The notes under the pieces were generated by a model that was not told the DNA's origin, did no database searches, and saw nothing but the letters and a program-made list of their open reading frames with translations. The translations under genes and the position numbers were made by a program. A DNA stretch of 64,000 bases from Plectrocnemia conspersa (Eukaryota > Arthropoda > Insecta > Trichoptera > Polycentropodidae): positions 558,001-622,000 of the forward strand of contig VTFK01000032.1 in NCBI GenBank assembly GCA_009617715.1, written 5' to 3'. Every line of letters begins with the position of its first letter. Position 1 is the stretch's first letter. Below are positions 37,944 to 48,100 of this stretch, in pieces.

Positions 37944-38900
37944 TTACATTTCGAGTGGCGTAATCGAGTGGCCCTCCGCATCGCAAGAGGAGGTGGTGTC
38001 TACGAACACAATGTCATTAGTCAAAGGCAGAGAATGAGCTCTTTTCATCATTGGCGTTACAATAACAAAAGCAAACGGTGATTCAAAATATGTAATTAAA
38101 TGTCCTGTATATTGGTATTTATTATTCATAGAAACAACATTGCAAACATATTCATCTTCAATATAAATTACCTGGAGACAGTCGTTACGTGGACCTAAAG
38201 TATAATCTCTCCATTTTTCCCTTAATGAAGAACAGTATGCATTTTTGGGTTGCATTTGCCATTTTATCTACAATTATCATATTGTAATAGCTACAATTAT
38301 GATATTTCATAGCCTCGCCAACCTTTAATCCCATATCAAAATAGTCATAGAACTTATTTTTGATATGTTCAGATGGAGGCAAACAAGATAACGTCTCTGC
38401 GTTTATTATAGGTATATATATATATATGACTATGTTTGATATCCGTCCTTAAAATTTAAACAGAATTCTTGTACATATTGAAATTACCTTCAGATATTTA
38501 TCACGCCTCATTGTGTCACAAGTCACCTTTTTTACAAGAACGTCTATTTCAGCTTTGCAATACAAATTTTTTGATTTACCATGCGTTCATTTCGAAGGGT
38601 CAAGTTATATACAATAATTATATATTATATATAAGATTATTAGTTTAATTAGAGTACTTACTGTGAAATATATCGTGTGGGTTTTTTTTCATACTCTTGC
38701 AATTCCAACTTGTTCTGGATTACGCACTGTATTCTTTTATCCAGTGCTCCGGTTCCTCGTTCGTCTTTATATTACATTGAAAAGTTTCAGTGTCAACCTC
38801 GACGTAGTTAAAAGATTTAGGAAAATGTTTATCAAGCAAATGACGCCCACGCGTAAACGACCGTTACAAGCAAACGACAACGCACTCGATTGACACTTGG
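37944..38900 (-). pseudogene. MULE-type transposase remnant
   Basis: Minus-strand coding pieces in order. An N-terminal part near 38775-38700 reads roughly RGTGALDK-like. A zinc-finger-type stretch near 38570-38500 reads LYCKAEIDVLVKKVTCDTMR. Then come MPPSEHIKNKFYDYF (38382 down), MANATQKC with SLREKWRDYTLGPRN (38255 down), and near 37990 FVDTTSSCDAEGHSITPL. The last block matches the first catalytic Asp region of insect MULE transposases (the FVDSTSSCD type). The C-terminal two thirds of the DDE domain is missing, and frames shift at least once. Non-functional. Confidence 0.65.
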
Positions 38901-39335
38901 GGGCAGCACCGTACGCACGCATACAACTACACTCAAAATTTGCATTTAAAAAATCGTAGGTAATAATAATATTTTTCATATAAATAAAGTTGAAATCACC
39001 GACATTATACTTTAAGTAGGTCAACAACAAAAACAAAGGTGACCTTCGTGTCACTCTCGCAATAAAATATATCGAACGAGAGATAGATATTCTAAAAATA
39101 ACTTGCATTAAAATAATTCGAATTAGAGATAAATATTTTAAAAGTAGACAAATGTAATCTGAGGTGCATGACCTTTTGTATTTTTAATCCTTATGTTTTA
39201 TTATCCATTGAGCATAACCTTGAACTGTCTGGATGCATCTAAAAATATTAAAAAAAAATACCAGTAGGTATGCGACCTCGGTCGTAAACGGCCAAATAAA
39301 TTCTTTTGTTACATTTTTCTCGAATAAGTGTTCTC
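38901..39335. other. Interval without a gene
   Basis: AT-rich sequence between the MULE remnant and the exon candidate at 39.4 kb. Nothing recognised. Confidence 0.35.
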
Positions 39336-39339
39336 GATG

Positions 39340-39534
39340 TTTTTAATTAGCAGTGCATTATAAAGTGATAGTGTAATTTAGTGTATGTGTTAGAATTAAG
39401 CAGTGTATAATTCAAATTTTGTGTATGCAAGACCGTTGCACCAGTGTTTTTCCACGGCGCGGCGTCCCTTCTAGCGCGGGCCTCGCGGGGGGTGGGGGAT
39501 GTGACGCCGCGCCGTGGCATGGTGCGGTTGACAA
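39340..39534 (+). promoter_or_regulatory. Candidate first exon and GC-rich hairpin
   Basis: An AT-rich leader with repeated AGTGTAATTTAGTGTATGTG words is followed by a very GC-rich segment and a good donor, ACAAG then GTAATG at 39535. An ATG near 39520 (ATGGTGCGGTTGACAAG) would end in phase 2, which does not fit the exon at 63471, so any transcript from here would use this as untranslated leader. No acceptor is seen upstream, consistent with a transcription start. Evidence is composition and one splice word only. Confidence 0.35.
39452..39517. repeat. Perfect 15-bp GC-rich inverted repeat
   Basis: CCACGGCGCGGCGTC (39452-39466) and its exact complement (39503-39517) enclose a 36-base loop that contains a G-rich run (GGGGGGTGGGGG). 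A stem this GC-rich is exceptional in the AT-rich surroundings and would be very stable in RNA. Confidence 0.9.
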
Positions 39535-39573
39535 GGTAATGTCTTTCTAATTTTCTGTGTCTTTCGAATATAG

Positions 39574-39650
39574 TTAACCCTTTGTGCTAGAAAGTCGACA
39601 ATTGGTCGACATCGAATTACAACCGTTGCACTCGTACGTCGACGAAACTT
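39574..39650 (+). mobile_element. Solo piggyBac-type terminus
   Basis: TTAA followed by CCCTTTGTGCTAG, then three GTCGAC words within 50 bases (39594, 39605, 39638). The TTAA-CCCTTTG start matches the ends of the MITE at 27610. No opposite end is found nearby. Confidence 0.45.
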
Positions 39651-41570
39651 GAAATGCATTTATTGGCTTTGTGTTGGAGCTAATTTTGCCAATTTTAATT
39701 TATTAATAGTAAAAAAACTTGTGGTAAACACATTTTAGTAATATTCAATTTTTAACTTATGCGAATAACTCAATAATAAGTTTATTGTAAAATATTTCAT
39801 CGTAACATGGTCATTTCGCGTGGTGTTAAGACCAATAAATGACATCGATAATTTACGCTGTCAATTAAACTCATTTTTTCCTTCGAAGGGTATCTATATT
39901 TTTATGATATGGGATGAAACGGGATTATATGCTCTAATTGTGCATAATTCTTACTTAATATTGTGTGTCTGTTATCAAATAAAAACGATTAGAAAAAGAG
40001 CGAGATGCAAGCAGAGCTCGCTATTTCCTCTTTTAAACGATTTTCTTAAAATGAGCGATTGACAACTAACGATCTGCGTATCGACATTTTTAGCGGCAAC
40101 TCAAATAATAATATTAGTCTTTTCGAGCTAGTAAATTACTAACAATTAGTAACCTGTGTTTTAATTATTTATAAATACTCTTGCTCGCTCGTTATCCATC
40201 GGTTGATGGTTAGATCTATATGTGAACAGTTATTTTTGAAATTTTGATGCCAATTAAACAATAAATTATTCGATTAGGTAATTAATATCGATTTAAAAGT
40301 AACAGAAAATATTTACAATTTTGCAAATATGAAAATTCTGCATGTACAATTAAGTGATCCATAAATGAAAGATTATACAATTTCCATTCAAAATTTTATG
40401 ATGCTTTGAAGTTTATAATCCGCGAGAATTGACAATGGTCGGCACGTCATAAAGTTAATCCTTTGCCTCATAGTAGAAACACATATTTGCTGTCAATAAT
40501 ATATTGGGACGGGTGAGCCGTTTAACGTGTTTTTACGATAAGCAAATTAGTATATTAAAATTTTCCCACGCTCAAAGACAAACGGAAAAACAAGAGTGGT
40601 GGCAAAAATATTTCTTTGCCATATTTTCTATTTTACTTTGGTATATTATGATTAAAATGAAATATTTCTTAGATACAACTTTATAAAAATTACATTAGTT
40701 TCATCAGCGGTGTAATATAATTTATCCATTATTTTACGAATATTTTAGGACTGATAAATTTATCAAGCATAATAGTTTTGTAACAAACAATAAATTTATC
40801 CGCCGTTGTAATTAATTTTGAAGTACTAATTTTAATCTGACGGTTGAAGTTTAAGAAACCTTCTCCCTCTTGTTACATATATTTTTTTATTGAACCTTCG
40901 TTATTTTTCTAAATGAAATTCTAAATTTATCTGTATTTTGTAAATAAAATTTATAATTATACATATTTTTTATATTATATATTTTTTTATTATCAACAAT
41001 CAAAATTAAATTATTGCAAAAAATTTCGTCTCATTTATATTATAGTAAATTTTTAAAGTTTCGTTTAAATAATTTACACCCATACATATTTAATCTTTAA
41101 ACTTCTAAATCTATAATTTGAAGAAATAATATTTAATATGATTTAATTTAAATTATAGAATCATATTTATAAAATATTCAGTGTCGACAACCATTATTAA
41201 ATTTCCTATAATATATTCATTAATGTTTTAATGATTAAATCATATGTGTGTATACAATAAATGTATACATACATACATTGCCGATACCATTACACATAAA
41301 TAAATTATTCATACTTATTATATAATAAATTTAATAACAATTTTATTCCGTTGTTAACAAATTTTCATCAAAAGTTCTACGAATATGAAACATTAGATCC
41401 ATTGATTTTTTTAAATATTTATTTTTAGAATAAAATAACAGCAATGATAAATTACCTTTTTAATAAATTGGTCTTCGGAATTAAAATCTTATTTTAAAAA
41501 TATAAATATAATGTTCTTGTTTCCTATATATATATCATTATTCATTGTTTATTTGAACGATATGTGTGTA
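39651..41570. other. AT-rich interval, no gene
   Basis: No gene or repeat family recognised over 1.9 kb. Open frames present are short and unlike known proteins. Confidence 0.4.
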
Positions 41571-41699
41571 CAGGGACGTTATTTGTGGAGAATGAGCAGG
41601 TGGAGGCTTTTTCCCCCTCTTGAATTTGACCAGAAAAATATATGTAATTTAATGAAATACTATGAATCTCATTAAAATAGAAATAATATAAAAACGACT

Positions 41700-41945
41700 A
41701 CTGACTGGCTAATTACTTAGTACAACGAAATAAGTATACGCCTTTAGAAAGTGACGTTTGCTTGATGGATATCTCCACGGTTGAATTTCGCAACGGGAAT
41801 ACGGTGCTATTTCTTTTCCGTGATCGTTTCGTAACAAAGAAATATTTATTCAATGCACCGGAGAATCCTTGCGTGTTATTTATGAGGAAACCCTTTAGTT
41901 CTCGTTGTAACGATTACAATTTAATGACATCAATTATTATTTAGA
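41700..41945 (+). repeat. Unnamed repeat family, copy A
   Basis: Shares with 47856-48100 and 52890-53275 (both reversed) the blocks GTTTCGCAACAAAGAAATAT, CACTTGCGTGTTATTTATG and a TTGTAACGA word, in the same order; with copy C also CGCCTTTAGAAAGYGAC. No domain recognised. Confidence 0.7.
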
Positions 41946-42320
41946 GTCGTCGGATTAAAGAGTTTTAGTGTCATTTGACATATAAAGCGTTGATAATATT
42001 AAAGGAAAACCTATAAATAATCGACTAAAATGTTGTTTTATTTTTTTTTAAATATTAAAAATATTATTTGTTAAGGTCACGTTGTTAAGTTGTCTACGGT
42101 TTATGTTACTGAAGTTATTTTAATTCTAGACGCCTCATATAATCTTATACCACTTAAGTTTGCTTAAAGTAACTATGTAAACTTCTTAATGGATTAAATT
42201 GTATAATGTTATAATAATAATGTATTTGAAATTATGTTTCGTGTCACATTATTCTAATTCGAAGGCCATACGTCTCAAAATTGGTCCTTCAAGCAGGATA
42301 CGTATACCCCTCTTTTATAT
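41946..42320. other. AT-rich interval, no gene
   Basis: Nothing recognised. Confidence 0.35.
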
Positions 42321-42334
42321 TTATATTATAAATA

Positions 42335-42680
42335 GGTACCTTCGTCCGTCTTTCCGAGGGCTCCGCGGAGCTTAAAGCTACGTTTCAATATCGTTATTGA
42401 GCAGCGGTGGGAGTTGGGAGCCGTGGGCCACTGAAGAAAATCATAAGGAAGGTCCTCTCCCCCCCGCCGGGAGTCCCCCGACGCCTTTCGAATGGGTTCC
42501 CATAGCAGCATCGACCCAAGTCTATAAATAGCGCGGCCAGCAGCGTGGGAGTGCGTGGCCCGGCAGCCGCCCCCTCGACGGGGGCTCCCATCCACCGGAG
42601 GCCCCCGTTCGGGCCGGGAGAGCCTCCGGGGTGCCTCAGCGCGATGGAGCCCAGACGGGCCTACCCCAAACCAGACGTTG
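42335..42680 (+). promoter_or_regulatory. GC island with strong TATA box
   Basis: About 340 bases of high GC in AT-rich DNA. TATAAATA at 42523-42530 is a strong TATA box, and a start site about 30 bases downstream would fall near 42553. Downstream GC-rich leader contains a CCGGAGGC/GCCTCCGG dyad (42595-42630) and the first ATG at 42644, which opens only 22 codons. No good donor follows. Frames on the minus strand across the block look like composition artefacts. Promoter is the best reading. Confidence 0.45.
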
Positions 42681-42859
42681 TGAATTTGTATTTTTTTTTG
42701 CGAGACCCATAAAATGTATTTATTATGAGTTTTTTTTTGTTGTTTAATAATATTTATATTTTTTTATAAGTCACTGGTTCCCAAATACTGAGTTTTGACT
42801 CACTAAGTTCCAGTATAAATGTTTATTTAAGTTTTGAAGCATATCGCACATTGTCCTTC

Positions 42860-42965
42860 TTGCTTCAACTTCTAAATGAGTTGCAATCTTACATATTTTT
42901 AAACCAATAGCCTTGTATCGAATAAATATTGCACGAATTCTTTGCAATTATCAGACAGCCGCCCA
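42860..42965 (+). repeat. Fragment shared with 47.1 kb
   Basis: ATTCTTTGCAATTATCAGAC here matches ATTCTTTGCAATTATCAGGC near 47114. It directly precedes the hAT-like element. Confidence 0.5.
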
Positions 42966-42994
42966 CATACGAATAAGTAAGAGGTGGTGTTAAG

Positions 42995-44278
42995 TAGGGA
43001 TATTAATACCGGTATTGATATTATTATTTATTTTTTTCAAAAATAAGCAATAAAAAAGAGCGAAAAAATAATGACAATTCATTCAAAGTTATTGCTATGC
43101 CATATTGATACATGCTTTAAAAAATCTAAGGAATCAGGAGTCGGAACATTTTCTTTAAATATGTTAAATGAAGATGTAGTAACTATTGTCGTCTTCGTGT
43201 TTTTTTTTTGGAAGTATAGATCAGGTTAAATTTCGACTTAAGTTGCCGATATTCATGACCAATTATCCGTGTTTATGCATATTTGTTGCTTTAAACAATA
43301 CGAAGCTTGTTTAAAACAATCTTCCTTACATTCAGGTACTTCTAAAAATACTTTATACGTTGATCTTTTATTGTGTTGTTTACAAGTACTAATAAATATC
43401 AATGAGACAACTGAGTACAAAAACATTTTTGTCCTATATATTTCTTCACTTTAATATTTGTTTCAAATCTTATTTCTTTTAGAACAATAAATCTAGAAAA
43501 TCTTTAATCGACCGTTTCTAGGTGCCTCCTATTTTTTTATACCAGAGGCCAGAGCTTCATTCGCCAATTTATTTAAATTAAATATATTCCTATATTACTC
43601 ATTTTTTTTCTTTAGCTACGATCTTCTGAAAGAACCTTATGAGAAAGGAGTGCGTAAACAATCGTAAATCTGTCCACTTAAACCTCAGCGACTCACCGGT
43701 GAGTCATTTGTTGACTATCAATTTTTACAAATTATTTTTTAAAACAAGTTAACGAATCATTTACAATTTTTTTTAATATTAAAAATGTTTATATAGTGTT
43801 ATTAATAAGAAAATAAGGTATTTTATATTTATATTTAGAAAGAGATACTAAAAAGTCGCTGCCGCTTAAAGGGTTAAAAAAACAGATTTATATAATTTAG
43901 ATGTAATCTATTTACATATATCATCCTATTTTAATTATTGTCATATAATATTTATTTTAGGATATTTCAATAATTTTTATTTTCATAAGATATATCTCTC
44001 CAATACGTTTCTATACATGTTAAAAGTAACATAAATTAAATTTTAGCTAGAAATGTTTATAAAAATAATAAATAATAATAATTTTTACTAACTACTTGAT
44101 TACATTATTTCATTCTTCGCTTCTGCTTTCAAGCAATATGCGAATCGTCGTTATTATAGTTCTAAGCCATGAAAATATCGTTTTTAGGAAATATTTTTTG
44201 TATTACTAGTATTTCATTTTGTTTTACCTATAGTACCAAAGGTCGATTTTTGCCCCAATACCGGTATTGCATTCTCTA
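42995..44278. mobile_element. hAT-like non-autonomous element, copy 1
   Basis: Ends TAGGGATATTAATACCGGTA and (complement) TAGAGAATGCAATACCGGTA. Flanking octamers GTGTTAAG and ATGCTAAT agree in five positions, as a decayed 8-bp duplication would. A second copy lies at about 61362-62620; the two share ATCGACCGTTTCTA-like, TTTTATACCA, CTTTCAAGCAATATG and GGTCGATTTTTGCCCCAATA blocks in order. No transposase is recognised. The hAT label is inference from the TIR style and the 8-bp flanks. Confidence 0.55.
43682..43873. mobile_element. Possible piggyBac-type MITE nested in the hAT-like copy
   Basis: TTAA at 43678-43681 and 43874-43877 flank a 192-base segment whose right end (complement) starts CCCTTTAAGCGGCAGCGAC and whose left end starts ACCTCAGCGACTC. 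The ends agree only partly (CAGCGACT shared), so the call is tentative. Confidence 0.35.
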
Positions 44279-44363
44279 ATGCTAATCAATAACACGATTA
44301 GCTCAAAATTAGCATTTCTTTCCATTCATCTTTCTTTTCGACACGCGCTAACTATTAAATTCG

Positions 44364-44440
44364 TAAACACTATATTTATATTGTTTATACGGATCTCGAT
44401 AGTGAACACTATATTTTTATTGTTTATACTAATATCGGCA
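44364..44440 (+). repeat. Short tandem duplication
   Basis: AACACTATATTTATATTGTT and AACACTATATTTTTATTGTT, each followed by TATAC, are two units about 38 bases apart. Confidence 0.75.
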
Positions 44441-44448
44441 TAAATCAG

Positions 44449-44545
44449 ACGCGTACGGTGAGATACTTTCCCTTTCGCTCGCTCGCGTGTTAAGCGACAA
44501 GAGTAAGTAAGAGATAAGGGCGTGCGTTCCGCACGCCCTTGATAA
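44449..44545 (+). repeat. CGCGTGTTAA module plus perfect hairpin
   Basis: GACGCGTACGGTGAGATAC and CGCTCGCGTGTTAAGCGAC match the foldback at 11.1 kb. They are followed by AAGGGCGTGCG and its exact complement around a three-base loop (about 44516-44540). Confidence 0.75.
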
Positions 44546-46216
44546 TCGTCTATATGAAATATAAAATTTGAATATTTTTCGGGTGTTAAAGATTGTAAGA
44601 AAATAAAATTGTACAAAAATCTAGAAAGCAATATATATATTTATTTTCCATATTAGTTAAATAAGAATGTCATGTATGTAAGGATGTTGGGTTAAGAAGC
44701 TTTAAAAAAAATTTTCAAAAAAAAATTAGTAGTTTTTTAAATAAAGAGTATGTATATTTAAAGTTAATTTTTATTGTGTTTTACATATTAATATTTACAG
44801 GATAAGCATAACATGTTGTGTTGACCTTTAAATATAGCAATAAAAATATAAATTGTGTACTCCATATGAAATTATATTTTTGTAAAAATCAAAATAATTA
44901 AGTATAACCATTATACTTCACAGAAATAATAAAACCATTATATAATAATAACAATTATATGTTTTTCCACTGAGTTCGTAAATTATTAGTGTTGCCTAAT
45001 ATCAAGTTACTTGTTTTTATGAGGTAATAAATATTATATTTCCTTGTATTTTTATTTTTATAAAGCATTTAACTGTTATTTAAAACCCAATTATTAAACA
45101 CACAATGAATTTAATTAAATAATTATTAAATAACATTTTGTTATGTATTACATAATTTTTATTTATATATAATATTTACGTTTATTTTATTTTTATTCGA
45201 TTTCAAAACAATTATTGTTAGCGCATAATTTATTTTCATTCTGGCCACCTCTTAAAATATTTATACCTACCACCATTTATATTTTTAAAGTCATTCTTTT
45301 GCGAATCGATACTCGTGGACGAAAATCAAAAATACTCTCTCATTTCTCTTTTTACCTTTCAATGTATTTTAAGTACTCGGACACATTCTATAAACGCCAA
45401 TATAAAAAAAACATATTATTAATTCACGTCAATGTAATCCGATATGGGCAAAATGTTGAAACGGCGCTTGCAAGGCTGTTTGATGTGATTTCCTAGTAGC
45501 TGAATTCAATTTATTTCCATATTATATACCTACATATATGTTACATATTACACGATAAACCCACACCCCCTTCCATCTCGTCAGATGAAAAGTTACCTTG
45601 AAGGTTTTCGGTTTGAGACAAGTTTCGGTTCCGGGAAGTGGAACCACGGAAAAACCCAAAGAGACAAAAGGGCTCCTGAAATATTCACTGACTCTCAATA
45701 TGTTTATTTGAATATTTGTTCGCTATTCAAGGAGTGAATTTACAAGTATTACGCATTTTAATACCTTACATTCCTTATTCCGAAATAAATTTAAAGTGTT
45801 ATTGTAATCTCTCATATCGTTGTTTTGTACATATGTTTTATATAAGATTTTGAAACATTCAAATCAAATCAAATTTGTTGTTTCCATATTTTTTGCATAT
45901 AAATCTTTATAAATAATCATTTGCAGATTAGAAAACACAACTAGGAAAACTATATTTTGCCGTATCTTTTAGCAAATCTCTCAAAGCTACTACAAAAATA
46001 CAATTAATAATTTACCTAATTAGCTAAAAATATGATGTTGGTTATTCATTTTATAAAACAATTACAAAGCATACATTTGTCTTCAATCGGCGGTAAAATT
46101 CCAATCCTAAAACGGTTTATCGCAGCTTTTTACTAATAGATGTTTGATGTATCGGAAAATAAAGTCAAAATTACAAATATATAGATGCATTATTTTTTCT
46201 TGCACTACATATATAT
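44546..46216. other. AT-rich interval with a conserved-looking block
   Basis: No gene supported. About 45555-45690 is richer in GC (CACCCCCTTCCATCTCGTCA and GGTTCCGGGAAGTGGAACCA) and non-coding, a possible regulatory element; GGTTCCGGGAAGTGGAACC is itself a small dyad. Confidence 0.4.
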
Positions 46217-46432
46217 AAGGACAGAATAGCGTAATCCATAACATCTGACTAATAACTCTAAGGTGGCGAGTTCGAGCCCCGGCAGCGGCACTCGAATTTT
46301 TATTTATAAAAAATGCGCTATTATTAAAAAAAAACTGGACCGGACACTGCAGTGACCTCTATTGATTATAAATTGTATAGTACATAACAATTTATAATTA
46401 ATAATATAGATGTTACCGGTTCCCAGACTTTC
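46217..46432 (+). mobile_element. tRNA-headed SINE, copy 2
   Basis: Head with TAGCGTAATCC (A-box-like) and GAGTTCGAGCCCC (B box), then CGAATTTTTATTTATAAAAA and TGCGCTATTAT, and the same TAATTAATAATATAGATGT end as copy 1. It carries an extra A-rich stretch and ACTGGACCGGACACTGCAG where copy 1 has only GGCTGCAG. Confidence 0.75.
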
Positions 46433-47020
46433 AATCTGGTGGTTAATACTTACTTATTGTTTTTTTTCATTACGTCTGATTGATTTACTCAGTTGGTACA
46501 GATTTGCCCGTTGTAATACATTGGGCTTACGTATATCAGGTTACAACGGAAAATTTAATAAAATAAAAAAATATAAAGGATCGATAATTTTAAAATGACA
46601 TTAGTTGAACTCAAAAACTTTGTTATGTAATTAGTTGTATAACAAAAATATTTTTTATAGCGAATTTTTATATAGAAAGTAGGCTAACATTTTATACCGA
46701 GATACTGGTTTTTCAGTATTAAAAGTTCCGAATCTAGTGAAGTATTAAAAAGAGTGCATTAACTATTCAGTTGATTTCAGGACTTGCTGAATTTATCTTT
46801 TTATAAAATTTTAATTTGGGAGATACTTTATTATTTTTTAATCCTGCATTTTTTTCGGTCAATTGTAAATAAAAAAATATTTCTTCTTTCGTTTGTAAAA
46901 ATAATGTGCTGTGAATCTTTAAACAATTATATTAAAAATCATAAAAATAAAAATAGTTTAGTTTAAAAATAACCGTGAAAAATCGGCAGAACACCTAAAA
47001 TTGCACAATAGCCATGCAGA
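46433..47020. other. AT-rich interval, no gene
   Basis: Nothing recognised. Confidence 0.35.
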
Positions 47021-47029
47021 AACAAAAAA

Positions 47030-47320
47030 ATATTTAAGCCCTTTTATTCGTGAGCTTTGAAGCTCGTTTATAAAAACGCTAATCTCGCATCAAATAAGCG
47101 TTATTTGATTTATTCTTTGCAATTATCAGGCGGTCACCTTTAAGCCAACTTTCACAAAAGGTTGAATTTAAAGTGGAGCTAAAATCTAACGCGTTTGGCT
47201 CTCAAACTATTTAAATCATGTTATTCGCGAGCTTCGATATTTGTCTATAAAACGTTAATCCCGAATTTTTTTTTGTAATTATTGCACGCTCACTGTAAAA
47301 CAAATTGTCAAAATGGAATT
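47030..47320 (+). repeat. Tandem duplication, period about 176 bases
   Basis: Two units start ATTCGTGAGCTTTGAAGCTC and ATTCGCGAGCTTCGATATTT, continue with TATAAAA-CG-TAATC and end in a CAATTAT / GTAATTATTGC stretch. Units lie near 47046 and 47224. Part of unit 1 also matches 42.9 kb. Confidence 0.6.
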
Positions 47321-47339
47321 GTAAGTAACGCTTTTGTCT

Positions 47340-47520
47340 CTTAATTATGTTTCCTTTGGGTCTTTGGCAGACAGCCCTCTTTTTAGTCTGTCTTCGATTC
47401 AGTGCATTGACCGGATTGATACTAGGCCCGACCTCCTACTTAAGCTGTTGCGAGTGACAGCTGCAGTCAAGTGAAGCGGTGCGAAACTATTGCTGATCTA
47501 CAGTATCACTAGTTAACTTA
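47340..47520. promoter_or_regulatory. Less AT-rich block, possibly regulatory
   Basis: Contains GATTCAGTGCATTGACCGG (an initiator-like TCAGT) and a small AGCTGT/ACAGCT dyad. No TATA box and no open frame. Weak evidence. Confidence 0.25.
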
Positions 47521-47855
47521 ACGAAAAAGTGATATATTTTTTACTAAACACGAAAATAAGGAAACGTTTTTTTATTTTTTTATATAGGAAAATCATATTA
47601 ATAAAAAAAAAATACATATAATAATATTAGTATATTCCAATATTAAGAAAATTAATGCAATAGATTTTAAGCTATACTCGTTAATTAAATAGCTTGAAAG
47701 CACCGTGTATCTTATTAAATCACTTAGTGCGCAAATATATTTTGTAAGGTTTCAAAATAAGGCAACCTTCTGAAAAAAAAGTTCAAAATAGATGTATCTA
47801 ATAAATTTCAATATTAAAAGCAAAATTGTCATCTAAACACTCATATTTTGGAAAA

Positions 47856-48100
47856 CTATTGTGTTCCAAGATTTTTATATGTAAGTCTTATTCTTAAAAG
47901 TTGCGTTAATTTATCTAGATCAAAATTATTATCCATCAACAAAGAAACAACACAATAAAGAATGGCACCACACACAAAAACCCTCGTTACGACCAGAAAA
48001 AATCGCATAAATAACACGCAAGTGTTCTTACTGTAAATATTCTCCATCATTGAAAGAATATTAATTTGTTGCGAAACGGTCACGGAAACAATAATGTTGT
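47856..48100 (-). repeat. Unnamed repeat family, copy B
   Basis: Reverse orientation copy of the family seen at 41700 and 52890. In this copy a 75-codon minus-strand frame stays open (start near 48083) and reads KNTCVLFMRFFLVVTRVFVC. The same frame is disrupted in the others. The peptide has hydrophobic stretches but no recognised domain, and is probably not a gene. Confidence 0.6.

Noticed and set aside
42326..42595. Minus-strand 89-codon frame in the GC island
   Set aside because: Gly/Arg/Pro-rich composition typical of a frame in GC-rich DNA; overlapping frames are equally open and no domain is seen.
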